A stretch of DNA of 64,000 bases from Sternotherus odoratus (Eukaryota > Chordata > Testudines > Kinosternidae): contig JAVMKO010000001.1 in the NCBI GenBank assembly GCA_032164245.1, positions 169,995,434-170,059,433 of the forward strand, written 5' to 3'. The translations under genes and the position numbers were made by a program. Numbering within the stretch: the stretch's first letter is position 1; each line of letters begins with the position of its first letter. Positions 11,229 through 23,287 of the stretch are shown piece after piece. The notes under the pieces are model-generated. The model searched no databases and was not told where the DNA came from. It was given only the letters and a program-made list of their open reading frames with translations.

Positions 11229-11902
11229 CAGTAGACTCCCGATTATCCGGGCGCGGGTTAACCGGGCTGCGGATTAACCGGGATGTCTAAACGGGTCGGT
11301 AGGGGATGCCCCAAAGCGGCGGTGGGCTCAGCCTTAGCCTGCCGCTGCTTTGGGGTTTCCCCCGCTGGCCCCTTGCCAGCTGGGGTCTCAGCCTGCAGCC
11401 AGCCTGGGTGTAGGAAGCCCAGGCTGTCAGCGGGAGCTGAGTGGGGCAGATGGCAGGAGCCTGGGGAGAGAGCCCAAAGTGGTGGCAGGCTGAGCAGTCA
11501 GCCTGCCGCCGCTTTGGGGTTTCCCCCGGTGGATCCCTTGCCAGCCGGGGTCTCAACTTGCTGCCAGGCTGGCTGTAGGAAGCCCAGGCTGGCAGTGGGC
11601 TGAGACCCTGGCTGGCAGGAGCCTGGGGGGAAAACCCCAAAGCGGCCGCAGTCTGAGCGCTCAACCGGCTGAGCGCTCAGCGGGCTGCCACTTTAGAGTT
11701 TCTCCGGCTGCCAGCCTGGGTTCCCTACACCCAGGCTGGCAGCGGGAGCTGACTGGGGCAGGTGGTGGGACCACCACCATCCCCACCCCCCACCCCAGGG
11801 CGGCCGGCGAACACCCACCCCCGTAGAGCGCTTGATTATCCGGGATTTTATTAACCGGGATTAAGGTTTTCCCGATCATCCCGGATAATCGAGAGTCTAC
11901 TG
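11229..11902. mobile_element. Tigger-type element with GC-rich interior, TA TSD
   Basis: The ends CAGTAGACTCCCGATTATCC and GGATAATCGAGAGTCTACTG are inverted copies flanked by TA. The termini are of the pogo/Tigger class. Between them lie two or more diverged copies of a GC-rich unit (CTTTGGGGTTTCCCCCGCTGG, GGAAGCCCAGGCTG), also in hAT-like elements at 1-110 and 63,260-63,460. No transposase is encoded; frames at 11,283-11,664 are chance frames in GC-rich repeats. Confidence 0.85.
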
Positions 11903-12145
11903 TATGTTGGGAAAACCATTCTATCAAACGTGTGGGCAGAGCTTTCCAACCGAACTCATTTGAATTTTAATTACACACTATGACCAATAACGATCTAGAA
12001 ATATGACTATACTTTTGTGATGGCTGAGTAGGGTGAAAATTGCTAAAAAGAACATTGGATTATTATAGATTGCACCTCTTTCTCCCCCTCCCTCTTAAGA
12101 CCTACAGATAGGTGAGCCAAAACAACCAGATTCTTTATACAGTAC

Positions 12146-12240
12146 CCAGGGGCCAGATCCTGCCATCAGCCTTTTAGAATGCCCCCATTGACTTCAAAGA
12201 GGCATTCTGCTTAAAAACTATGGCATGATTGGCCCCTGTG
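12146..12240. repeat. Old palindromic repeat (GGCCAGATCC type)
   Basis: Begins GGGGCCAGATCCTGCC and ends GCATGATTGGCCCC, with CCCATTGACTTCAAAG at the centre. This imperfect palindrome with a CATTGACTTCAATGGG core is an old amniote repeat type. Confidence 0.55.
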
Positions 12241-12910
12241 TATTTAATATAATTAAAAGTTGTTTGTCTAAGCTAATAACAAATATAAAAGGGAATGTAA
12301 TAAAATATCTAATAAGCACAGGGAAAGCTTTGGATAATTTCCTGCCTGGAAGTCTTTCAGAAACGACATAAAAAGAGCTGAGCATGTTCAACATGTGTGA
12401 CAAAAATACGCTGTGAGTAGAAGTTCATGGCAGCATCGTCTGAATAAACTCTTTAATGTATTTGTCATGCCTGGATCACTGGCGCGCACCAGAATTACAT
12501 TAAAATAAATGACCGTGCCGGGGGCCAAGATCTCAGCCTACTTAGAGTTGAGTATCAACGTGTTAGTTTATTATATTTTGGGACTTCTGACAAAGAGCAG
12601 TGGGGTAGATAATTCAGTGTCCTTGTCGGATCAGTAAACACCGAGTGTGTGCAGAGCTGTAAGTCCTTTACTCTCTAGCTGTTGATTTTATATTTTAATC
12701 ACCTGGGGCTCAGGGAGGGGCCTTACCCAGCTGTCCCACACCTAATAAATATGGTGTCCAAGGTTGATACTTTACTTTAGTTGCCTGATGGTCTAGTATC
12801 AGCTTTCTGATGGCGGTTCAAAGAGTTGAGGATGGGACCAGATTAAAGTAATGGAGATTATAAAGTTTAGGCATACCACGACACAGCCTCCTCTTCTGTT
12901 TGAAGCAGTA
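12241..12910. other. Intergenic, nothing recognised
   Basis: No supported gene. The minus frame at 12,799-13,029 has no recognisable content. Confidence 0.45.
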
Positions 12911-13090
12911 GGGGTCCTTCTCCAGCTACATTTGAGCTGGGATGTGTGATTCCCACCTGATGTAGACATACCTGTATTAGTTCTGCTCAAGCTGTTGTGC
13001 TCAAAATAGGAGTGTAGAGAAGGTAGCATGGACCGTGGCCATGCCAGCAGCCGGGACCCGGGCGGGCTGACTCACGGCTGCCGTGATAGT
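12911..13090. mobile_element. MITE fragment (GATGTAGACATACCT)
   Basis: CTACATTTGAGCTGGGATGT through GATGTAGACATACCTGTATT resembles one arm of the 9,239-9,517 and 37,987-38,292 elements. The other arm is not seen. Confidence 0.45.
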
Positions 13091-13098
13091 TTATTATA

Positions 13099-13229
13099 CA
13101 GTAAAACCTCGATATAAGGGACTAATTCGGGTGGGCTGCTCGGTTTTTTTATTATTATTAAATAACGGACTTTCGGCTTTAACGGACACCCCCTCGCCCG
13201 AATTAGTCTGTTATATCGAGGTTTTACTG
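13099..13229. mobile_element. Short mariner/Tigger MITE, complete
   Basis: This 131-bp element has inverted ends CAGTAAAACCTCGATATAAG and TTATATCGAGGTTTTACTG and is flanked by TA on both sides. The inner arms ACTAATTCGGG and CCCGAATTAGT also pair, so it is nearly a full palindrome. Confidence 0.88.
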
Positions 13230-13249
13230 TATTGGGAAATAAACAATCC

Positions 13250-13496
13250 TACTTCATAAGGCTGGGAAGGTTTAGATTGGATATTTGGAAAAAAAATGTC
13301 ACTAGGAGGGTGGTGAAGCACTGGAATGGGATGCCTAGGGAGGTGGTAGAATCCCCTTCCTTAGAGGTTTTTAAGGTCAGGCTTGATAAAGCCCTGGCTG
13401 GGATGATTTAGTTGGGGATTGGTCCTGCTTTGAGCAGGGGGTTGGACTAAATGACCTCCAGAGGTCCCTGCCAACCCTGATATTCTATGATTCTAA
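13250..13496 (+). mobile_element. CR1 LINE 3' end
   Basis: GGGTGGTGAAGCACTGGAAT, AGAATCCCCTTCCTTAGAGG, AGGTCCCTGCCAACCC and the terminal GATATTCTATGATTCT are typical of a CR1 3' UTR. Only the 3' end is present, as is usual for CR1. Confidence 0.88.
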
Positions 13497-14935
13497 GGCT
13501 GTGTGAAGGAATGGCCTTGCCAGAGCTATACGTCAACCACTTGGCTTGTCATTCTTAACTTCTCTGAAATGGTTTGCTTTGGCTAAAGCTAGTTATGCCT
13601 CAGTCTGGATAAGGATAGAAAGGTTATTTATTTCAGCATGTTGACCACTATGTGCGCTTCTCTACTTCATATAGCTGCCAATTTGTCTGCATCAGAACCC
13701 AGCTTTCACTGCAGCCTTAGGTTGCTCTAGCATATTGGGACTATGACCAATTGCAATTCATCCCTTTCACTTCCAGCTCCGTGATGGCACAAGTTGCGCT
13801 TTCCATTGAGCGAGAAGAATAATGAGGAGGGGAAAAGTTCAGAGTGCATAAAACAACAAGATGGCAACCAGCACATGCCTGTATACTAACAAAGTCCATA
13901 GTTATGCAGGCCAGTCAGGGCAAGCTTCTTCACACAACACAAATAGGGAGGCAACAGCAACATTTTACTCAATAGAAAATTACTTGTTAAAAATTGGCAA
14001 TGGGAATTGATTGGCAAGGAACCTCCATCCACAGGAAAATAGCAACAAAAACTCAAGAGTAGTATTTCAGCTGATACATGGGAATGAAATTGGAAAAACA
14101 AGCAGGGATCATTCTGGCTCCATAAAGCCCAAACTTTCAAGAGGTGCCTAATTTGGGATGCTTCAGCTTTCGACACCAAGAGGCCTGGTGTTCAGAAGTG
14201 CTGAGCACGCCCAACTGGGAAATTGATGGGACCTGTGAGTGCCCAGCAACCTGTAAATGAGGACCTCAGATGTCTAAAATTGGGTATGCAAAATCAGAGA
14301 CCACTTTTGAAAACATGGGCCTGACTGTATAGGGTGTGATGCTGTCAGGGATGCTCAGAGAAGGGAGGGGAGGAAAGTCTTGCTTTTATAAAGGCGTAGT
14401 GTGTGGTTCCCCGCCAAGTACCTCCTGGTGGTGTACAGGCTGCAATACACAATGATGAAAAATCCTAGGCACCTACAGTACTAACAGTGCTGCTATGGCC
14501 TCTGCAAGCTACACTATTGCAATTGAAAGGAATGGAGCAGCCATGAACAGTTTATCAATATTTTATAATTTAGTACAGTATGCAAGAAAATGTATAGCCA
14601 ATGTTTTTTTTTAAAAAAATAGGTATTACTACTGCTATTTCTTCCTTGCTTGTGTTAGAATCTTCTCACCATTCCTGGCTCTTCCTCTTTGTATCTTCAG
14701 TGTCGGGTTCCTCTCCCGCCACCCTCCATCCCCTTTGGATGTTTTGAATTCCTTTCCTCTCCACTAATGAACTCTGGAACATTCCTTTGAAGCTGCTCAT
14801 CACATTCCCAAACAGCACTTGAGTGAAACTGACCTGATTCTTATTATTCTTCACAGAACTCTGACTAGCAGCAGTGAGAGCAGACCAAAGGTACTGAAGC
14901 TGTGAAGCCTAAGGAGGACAACTGATTTAAACTCA
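13497..14935. other. Intergenic, little recognised
   Basis: An old repeat with the motif GTTCAGAAGTGCTGAGCACG lies near 14,185-14,290. No supported gene. Confidence 0.5.
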
Positions 14936-15639
14936 GGGCATGGTTAGACTGGCGCTTTGCACCGCCAAAACCCTCCTTTAGCGCTATAATTTTCCTGCCG
15001 AACACACTTCAAAGGGAGATTTAGCGCAATGACTCCCCGTTTACAGCGCAAGTGTTAAACCTCCTTTTTGAGAGGGATAAGCCTTTTTGCGCTAACGTTG
15101 TAGCGCAAGGGTGGGAATGTGGACACCCATCGGATCTCTTGCATGCCTCCAAGCCATGGAAAGCTATCAGCAACCCATTGAGGGCCATCAGCAAGCCATT
15201 AAAGACAATGAACTTGCCATGTAAGGCAAATGACATGAGGTTTTGTTTTTATAAAGGCAGAAGTAGCTTTGCAGTTTCTCTCTAACAACTAACACAGCAA
15301 ATAACCAGTGAAAATGCTTGCAGACGGAGCTGTGTGTCTGAAATAGACAGCCTGTCAGTTTTCGCTAAGGAAAAGTAACTGACAGCCAGATCTCATCTCC
15401 CTGTGAACAACTTCCCAGTTCCCCCTCGCCCCCCTCCTTTGCAAAACACGTTGCACCCAGCTGAATGCTGGGATACCTGCCCTATCCCGCAACTGCTACT
15501 GCCGCAGAAGCACCACAAATGTAGCCATTATTTTGTGCTACAAAGTTTCAATTTGTACAGTCTCTAGCGGGATACCAATTGCGCTACATTGGGAAGCGCT
15601 ACAAATAAACACGCTACAATCTTCAGTCTAGCCATACCC
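14936..15639. mobile_element. MITE (GGGCATGGTTAGACTG), TCA target duplication
   Basis: The ends GGGCATGGTTAGACTGGCGC and CTTCAGTCTAGCCATACCC are inverted. TCA flanks both sides. Inner GCGCTATAA and GCGCTACA motifs recur. About 704 bp, noncoding. Confidence 0.72.
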
Positions 15640-15644
15640 TCAGT

Positions 15645-18059
15645 CTCTATCTGGGTTTGTTGGCAAATGTAAATGAAAGTTTAGATTCTGCAAAAGTTGG
15701 TGGCACTCATTCAAGACAATGCTTTATTTGTAAGGGGTGCATGGACTTAGCCTAAGTGAAAAACCGGGCCAACACTGGGAAACTAGAAACTGAGCTTGGA
15801 AAACCCCAAAGGACCAATTTCAGTTCACTTACATAAGAAAACACAATGTTGCTTCTGTAAAAGTTCAGACCCCAAATATTGTCTCCAGCTGCATTGTTGT
15901 ATGTTTCTGGTATTCCACCCACATACATAGACTTGGCATCTCAGAAAAAAAGGGCAAATATGCATTTCCTTAGAGTAAACTACAGACTATTCTGTTGATG
16001 TGTCCAGCTCTTTATCATGGGGAAGGGACCCAAAGAAAATGCTTTTCTCGGGAAAACAGAAGGTCTGTTAATGAAATAGGAAGGTTGGGACCCTGTTTGC
16101 ATAGAGGTCACTGGCAGTTTTGCCATTCAAACAGAAACAGACTTGAAATGTTTTAAAATCAAAACCGAGAGTCCTACCTAATCCCAGGATTTGAGGAAGT
16201 AGAGCTCTAAGAAAAACACCAGATGAAAGGCCAGTCAGTGGAAAAGATGAGCCTGGAACTCAGGACTTTCTGACCTCCTCCCCTAGAGTGGAGTTGAATT
16301 GTTGAGAATAACAACAATGCCTTTTTTGTCTTGAGTTTCTGAGAAAATTTAGCAATCAGTTCAGACGTGCTCTGGAGCATTCTCATGCCTCAGAAGTGGA
16401 ACTTGTAGGGTGGAGCTTGACTATTGAGGCCTAAGTGCATATACAGTACAATTTGTCGCTAATTGTAAAAACTGCTAGCCATGTGCATCACATCCTACTG
16501 TACATAAATAAGGTATGCTGTTCAAAGACAGGTAACTCCAGCCAATTCAAGACATTCACTGGGAAATAAAAAAGGACTTCTCTTCCCTACAGCTATATTT
16601 CATACCAAATTCACTTTCAAACACCCAGCGATATAGTGCTATGCTGACACAGTGCTAGAGCTGTTCAGAACAAACTCTCCAAGCCCTCTTTTTTATGATG
16701 GGGCACTGTGTTTGTTTTTATTTTCCCCAAGTCCATTATTCTTGTCTGCTAATCCCTCAGGGAAAAGTCAAGCATGCAGAATTTCATCCTGAAAGGTGAA
16801 AGTTTCTGAAAGTTAAGAGGGATTAAAAATAGATAGGGGGTTTCTAATGTAAATGCTCATACAACTTTAAGTGTGTTACTCCTCCAGCTGTAATTTTCTC
16901 AATCTGAGTTGGTAAAGTTGGTTGAAAGAGCATTGAAGATGACTAGGCAGAAAAATAAGGGTTACATCTGCAACAGTGCTCTTACCTGGTTCATGACCTT
17001 AATAACAAAGAGTGCAAATGTAGCTACAGACTGGTGAGCAAAGAAACATTGATATAGTTGGGAAGTTTGTTTGCCAGTGGTGTGAAGCTGGTCAAAAACT
17101 TTGACAGAAGTTTTTCCATCTGAAAATGCTGATTTGATGGAACCAAAACGTTCTGTGGGAACATGTTGATGTCATTGATTCCACTTTCAACATTAACTGG
17201 GAAGGCAGGTGGCCAGCTCACTTGCCAAATGGATTATTCATGGGTTCTCAGGGTGCTCAGTATCCTTGGATCCCCGACTAGCTATTTTCCTGGGTGGCCA
17301 GTTCCTCTGTTTAACTGGTCCTTTGCCTGCCAGGTCATTGAACCAGGCAGCCTACCTGCACACCAGGCTGGGAGAAGGCAAGTTTCAGTTCTCCTGCCAT
17401 GGAATTTCTCTAGATTTACTTGCCTTAAAAAAATAATAATAAAATAAAAATAAAAAAGATGTGTGTGTGTGTGGAGTTTTAGATTTTCATAACAAATCTG
17501 GATACTTCCTCCCTCCCCCCCCCCCCCCGAAAACCCCAAACTCCTCAATTTTTCACAGGAAAGAAATTCCGTTTTCTGCCCACCTGTGTTTGATGGTTTA
17601 GCAGCAATAATCAAAATTGAAGTTGTGAGAGGAAAAACTGTGGGGGCACACTGGCATATATTGCCATCTTCAGTGACTAGCCATGATTATGACAAGTTAT
17701 AGGGAAACTCCTGTCTACTGCAGACATTAAAAATAAAAAACACAAAATACCTTATTTTAAAAGATAGCATTAATAATTCATGTTGTGTGTACTTTCACCA
17801 CCGAATGACCTAAAATTCACTGGCATTTTATCAAACTAGCCTGAGAAGTCCATTTACAGTGAGATTTCTGATAAGAAAGTTCCAGCTGCCTTGTGGTTGG
17901 TTTGACATTTTGTAGTTCTTGTAAAGATTTTGGAACCATACAAATATTTACATTGTGGTTTCCTGGCCTGATGGCTTCCTTTTTTTCTTTTTTTTAAATT
18001 GTCATTTTAAAAAGTGACATATTTTGACATGTTTTGAAACCAGAGCAAAATAATGAAAA
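15645..18059. other. Intergenic, nothing recognised
   Basis: Only simple runs stand out: an A-rich tract at 17,427-17,458, (TG)n at 17,459-17,473 and a C-run at about 17,514-17,528. No supported gene or repeat boundary. Confidence 0.5.
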
Positions 18060-19612
18060 TGCTGATAGAGGGTTCAATTGATAAAGAATTAAAGGATTAG
18101 AGTATAACTAATGCCAGTCAATAGGATTTTATGAAAGTAGGTCTTGTCAAGCAAAGCTGATTCATTCTTTGGTGAAATTACAAGTTTGGTTGTTAAAAAT
18201 AACTGCATAGGTGTAATATGCTTAGATTTTTGTACTTGAGTACTGCACAACATTCCAGTGAAAGAATTGATACTATACAATATCAGTGAAGTATACATTA
18301 AATGGATTAAGAAAAAGCTAATTGACCGATTCCCCAAAATAATTGTCAATGGGGAGTCATCATTGAATGGAGGGTTCTGCAGGGATTGGTACTAGTCCCA
18401 ACACAGTGAAGAATTTTCATCAATGATCTGGAAGTAACTGTAAAATCACTTGTGATAAAATTTGTAGATGACAAAGATGGACGGAGTGGTAAATGATGTT
18501 GACAGACAGTCATACAGAGCAATCTAGATTGCTTAGTAAGATGGGCCCCTAGTCAAACAAAATGCCTTATAACACAACCAAATGCAAAGTTATATATCTG
18601 GGAACAAGGAATTCAGGTCATATCTATAGACTAGGAAACTGCAACCTGGAAAGCAGTGACTGAAAAGGGCTTGGGGGTCATAGCGGAGAACCAACTTCAC
18701 ATGAACTCCCAGTGTCATGGCAAAAAAGCAAATATGATCCTTGCATGTATAAACAGGGGAGTTGTGAGTACAAGGAGGGAGGTGATTTTATCTCTGTATA
18801 TGGCGCCGGTGACGGCAATACTGAAATATTGCATACCGTTCTGGTGTCCACATAATAAAAAGACAGCAAAAAAATTGGAGAGCCACAAAAATGATTTGAG
18901 GGCTGGAGACAAAGTGTTTTAATAAGGGACATAAAGAGCTTAATTTGTTTGGCTTATCCAAAAGATCACGAGGAACTTGATTACAGTGTACAAGTGCCTT
19001 CATAGGGAGAGAGTACTGAGTTCTCACGGGTTCATTAATCTTAAAAGATCTTAAATCTTAATTTAAAGACAGAACAAGAACCGATGTCTGGAAGCTGAAG
19101 CCAAATACATTTAAAATGAGAAATTAAGCACAGATCTTAAGTGTAATGGTGATCAACCATTGGAACAAACTATCAAGGGAAATGGTGGAGTCTCCATGTT
19201 TGGATGTCTTCAGGTCCAGACTAAATGAATTTCTGGAAGATTCAGAGGGGTAGCCTTGTTAGTCTGGATCTGCAGAAGTGATAAAGAGTCCTGTGGCACC
19301 TTAAAGACTAACAAAAGCATTGAAGCATAAGCTTTCGTGGGCTAATACTCATTCGTCATATGTATGCAGTTACTTCCACTGCATGCATCCGACGAAGTGG
19401 GTATTAGCCCATGAAAGCTTATGCTTCAATACTTTTGTTAGTCTTTAAGGTGCCACAGGACTCTGCTGTTTGTGGAAGATATGCTTTAGCCAAACACAAG
19501 TGACTGGGCTCAGTACGGAGGTAACTAGATAACAGCATGAAGTGTTGATATACAGGAGGTCAGCCTGGATGATCTCATGGTCCTTGCTAGCCTTAAACTC
19601 TGAATATGACTT
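18060..19612 (+). pseudogene. CR1 LINE fragment: reverse transcriptase C-terminal part and 3' UTR
   Basis: Broken frames include KGLGVIAENQLHMNSQC and KANMILACINRGVVSTRREV, characteristic of the CR1 reverse transcriptase C-terminus, followed by the 3' UTR (GGTCCAGACTAAATGAATTT, GGATGATCTCATGGTCCTTG). Stops and frameshifts are frequent. A PLE-type foldback at 19,242-19,472 splits the 3' UTR. Confidence 0.82.
19242..19472. mobile_element. Foldback insertion made of two inverted PLE-type ends, 8-bp TSD
   Basis: TGGAAGAT flanks the insertion at 19,234-19,241 and 19,473-19,480. The left half reads GTTAGTCTGGATCTGCAGAA, then AGTCCTGTGGCACCTTAAAG and GCATAAGCTTTCGTGGGCTA. The right half carries the reverse complement of the latter two from about 19,378 to 19,464, separated by a short spacer. 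The same end occurs at 46,491-46,575 downstream of a GIY-YIG ORF, which ties it to PLEs. Confidence 0.85.
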
Positions 19613-19849
19613 TGAACTGACTGAGAACAATTATGCACTACAGTTAAATGACTGTCTGAAATTTCTTTTACCAAACAATGTTTAGTACAACACAAATATG
19701 GCAGCATAGTTCTGTTGGCAGCCTATAACAAAGCACATTTAAAAAAATATATTGGCTAGCTTGGCAATTCTGTGTTGACTTGTGGTTTCTGGTGAGTGAA
19801 GAAAACACCGGAAATAGAAAACTTGCTGATCTAGATGGAGCAGAAGGAT

Positions 19850-20068
19850 GGGCTAGTGATTAGGGCACTAGCTTTTTGACTTTGGAGACCTGCATTTAAC
19901 TCTCTGTTCTGCCACAGACTTCCTTTGTGACATCGGGCAATTCACATAGCCTCTCTTGCCCAGATACACAGAGGTATTTAGGCCCCTAATTTGAAATCAG
20001 TGGATGTTAGGAGCCTAAATATCTCTGTGTGCTTCAGTTCTCCATCTGTAAAATGGGGGTAGTAGCAC
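19850..20068 (+). repeat. MIR-like SINE fragment
   Basis: TTAGGGCACTAGCTTTTTGACTTTGGAGACCTGC, TCTGTTCTGCCACAGACTTC and TCCATCTGTAAAATGGGG follow the order of a CORE-SINE/MIR. The fragment runs up to the LTR-like insertion that starts at about 20,070. Confidence 0.7.
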
Positions 20069-20069
20069 T

Positions 20070-21138
20070 TGTAACCAAGGTCTCATAGTTGCACCAAATC
20101 TGATACAAAGGAGGTCCAGTAAGGTGTCTATGGAAAGGTTATTTGCTGGTTATGATTATGCTATCTGTATGTGTGTATCATTTTTGTAGTTGAAGTTATG
20201 AATATTGGCTATGTACTTGTACCTCAATGTATTTTGATTCTAAGAAGTCTGTTAAGCATTTGGTCAGCTTTTTGAGAAAGGACTATTCTCAGTAAGTGCC
20301 CAAACAAGAAACGCTTTACTGACAATGGACTCTGGGTGATGGCCATCCACATCTGAGCTTTCCTGGGAACGTTCAAATAAGCATGTAAACAATGGCGTTG
20401 GCCTGTAAAGAACTGAGTCATGCATGGACATGTGACTTGCCCAGGTGACTCCAAACTCCATCTTGCTGTTGTGATCTTCCACTGGGCAGAGGATATAAAA
20501 GGCCCTTAAAACTCCTCCATTTTGTCTTCAATCCTGCTACTGGATTGCTTCTGGAAGAACCTTGCTACAAACTGAAGCTCTGAACAAAGGACTGAATGAC
20601 CCATCCCAGCTGTGGATGTACTCCAGAGACTTGTTTTAAACCTGCAGGTTATTCTATCACTGCTACAAGCCTGAACCAAGAACTTTGCCATTATTTTACG
20701 CAATTGATTCCATTTAACCAATTCTTGCTCTCATCTATACCTTTTTCCTTTTATGACTAAACCTTTAAATTTTAGATTCTACAGGATTGGCAACAGCGTG
20801 ATTTGTGGGTAAGATCTGATTTGTATATTGAGCTGGGTCTGGGGGTTGGTCCTTTAGGATCGGGTAAACCTTTTTTCTTTTACTAGGGTATTAGTTTTCA
20901 GAACCATTTGCCCCCATAACGAGTGGCACTGGTGGTGATACTTGGAAACTAAAGGAATTGCTTGTGTGACTTATGGTTAACCAGTGGGGTAAAACTGAAG
21001 TATTTTCTGTTTGGCTGGTTTGGTTTGCCTTGGTGTGCAAAGGAACCCTAGGTTTGGGTTATATAACTGCCCTGCTCTAAGCAATTTGTCCTGAATTGAT
21101 ACTCTCAGTTGGGTCCCACCAAAGCCAGCATCATTACA
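20070..21138 (+). mobile_element. Solo LTR, endogenous-retrovirus type, no internal genes
   Basis: About 1.07 kb with TGTAAC...ATTACA ends. A TATA box (GGATATAAAA) lies at 20,491-20,500. I recognise the downstream half (GCAACAGCGTGATTTGTGGG, CCATAACGAGTGGCACTGG) as a repeated turtle LTR-like sequence. No target duplication was confirmed and no gag, pol or env sequence is present. The edges are approximate. Confidence 0.6.
20491..20500 (+). promoter_or_regulatory. TATA box within the solo LTR
   Basis: GGATATAAAAGG lies mid-LTR, where a U3 promoter is expected. Activity is not shown by sequence. Confidence 0.5.
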
Positions 21139-21223
21139 AGCTCAATTGAGCTTTGTGCAGATATGAGGATCTACTTCTGCAGAAGTAGGTGCTGTTTGGG
21201 GCCTAAGTCAGGAGACTAAGAGC

Positions 21224-21467
21224 ATGTCTACACAGCCCTACAGTGCAGACCAAAGTACTATGCTGTAACTCTCCCGTGGGGAGACTGAAGGTGTGAATGT
21301 AAAAGTCTCAAGTTTGCACTAACATGCTCTTCAAAGAGGATTACATTAGTGTGAATTAAGGCCCTTTAAGTTTGCACCCGCAGCATCCACATGGGGAGTT
21401 GCAGCACAGCACTTTGGTGTGCACTGCTACACATGGTCTGAACTCAAGGGTAGTGTAGACATAGCCT
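21224..21467. mobile_element. MITE (GAGCATGTCTACAC)
   Basis: The ends GAGCATGTCTACACAGCC and GTAGTGTAGACATAGCC are inverted and flanked by TAA and TTA. Interior CCCCGTGGGGAG-type stem and GCACTTTGG/CCAAAGTAC motifs pair. Noncoding. Confidence 0.7.
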
Positions 21468-23287
21468 TAGGTTCTGCTCCAGCATTGTTTATGATAAGTT
21501 TCAAAACACTATGTAAGGCATACAAGCATTTGAAAAGGTGCTGTACAGAAGAATCACTTGGAAGCTTAATGACAAAGAAGCTAATAGCTTGTGGCTGTTA
21601 TTTAAAATTCCCTCTGTTGCTGGACAAACGGTAGATCAGACATTCAACTTCACACAGGTAGTTAGAGGTAATTTATTAAACAAGTTGGGATAATGTTAAA
21701 CTCTTAGAATCCTTGTAAAGCGATATTCAGATCCTCTGATGGAAGATGATGTATAAGGGTTTGATTGTGCACACAGCGAAAGCCGTGCTACTGCTCCTAC
21801 TGGCTTAAATGGCACAGCATCAGCCACCACCTGAACAAAGGATGATCACTATTAATAATGGAAAAACAAGTTCTAATAAAATCCCTTTGACACAGTACAA
21901 ATGGCCATTGAAATGAGAGTATCTGGAGTCTCAGTTATGGGAGTGGGATGAGGGAAAGTATTTTGAGACAGAAATGAATAAATTTCATAGGTAAACATTT
22001 AATAGCATTTGACTAAGAGAAGGATGGATTTGGATCACTTAGTAACAACGTGTTCTGCCTTGGAGCTTTAAAACTATGGTTTTAATAGTCACACCATGCG
22101 ATCCTTTCACTCTCCCGTGAACATGAATCTGTTTCTTAGAATCTGTTTTAAGAGCTACATTGATGGGGATTTGTGTGTGTGTGTCTTCCATCCAGTCAAA
22201 CAATTTCAGCATCAGACATAAGACTGATCAGAATTAAAATAATTAATCTTTTAATGAAGGAAAAAGCAGCTTGCCCTGAAGATAATTTAGAACAGGCCTC
22301 ATCTGTGGCTGCATTGTCTTGATCCCTCCATCTGACTTTCTAGAGCAGCATTACAATGCTTGATGAATGGGTTTGAAATTAGAAGTAGGTGAGACTTTCC
22401 CTTCGGAAATAGGGACCCGTGCCTGAGACAGATATATTTGACTAAACAAGAAAAGCAAAATCACAGCTTGTTTTATTGGAAACATAAATATGGTAACCAA
22501 TGAAGACAAAAAACAAACAACTCAGTTGTGTATCCTGGTCGTTCTGATGGTAACATAATAGTAACCTGCCTCCAAAACATAAGACTAACCCAAACAAATA
22601 TATCAAACTAGCAAAAGCAAGCTGTCACCATTCAGTACTTGCTACACACTGTACAGTAATCAAATAAAATATAATTAACTTAACAAGACTTTTAAGAAGA
22701 ATTGCTACGTTCATTTTTTACATCTCCAGATAATAGATGTGGCCTTTTCTAAAGGAAGAAAGGTGCTTTTAGAAAAGATACATGTGTAAGGCACAATAGT
22801 GGTTTAGGGGCTGGGAAAGTCAACCCTGTCTTATCCTACAGATAACACAACTTTTGCAGGATGCTGTATTTGACCATTAAGGAATGAATATATTTACAGC
22901 TTTTGTTCACATTTGTAGGGTATCTAGTTCAACACTATAGCTTTTTATCGATATATCTACACATGTCAGTAAATCTTGCCTGCAAAATATTGTGAAACTC
23001 CTCAAGCTTGCAGCCCAGCTGTGGGAAAACAGCTCCGGTAAAAGATGCCATTGTGTAATGCGTTCAAGCTGAAGCTAGACGAATCAAAACCCTCAAGGCT
23101 TTAGAGACCACGCATTGCATAGTTTGTCCATCAAATCCTCATTTCATAACAAAAAACAACCAACAAAATCTCAACCTGTATAACCGTTTCTTGTGCCAGG
23201 TGTTGCTTCCACACGCCTTCTTTTACATTGTTATTACAGGCTAGCAGGCAACACAGTAGCAATATTAAATTCACATTCTTTAAACTA
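21468..23287. other. Intergenic, nothing recognised
   Basis: No supported gene. If ICOSLG has a distant 3' exon, part of its 3' UTR could be here, but nothing marks it. Confidence 0.45.
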
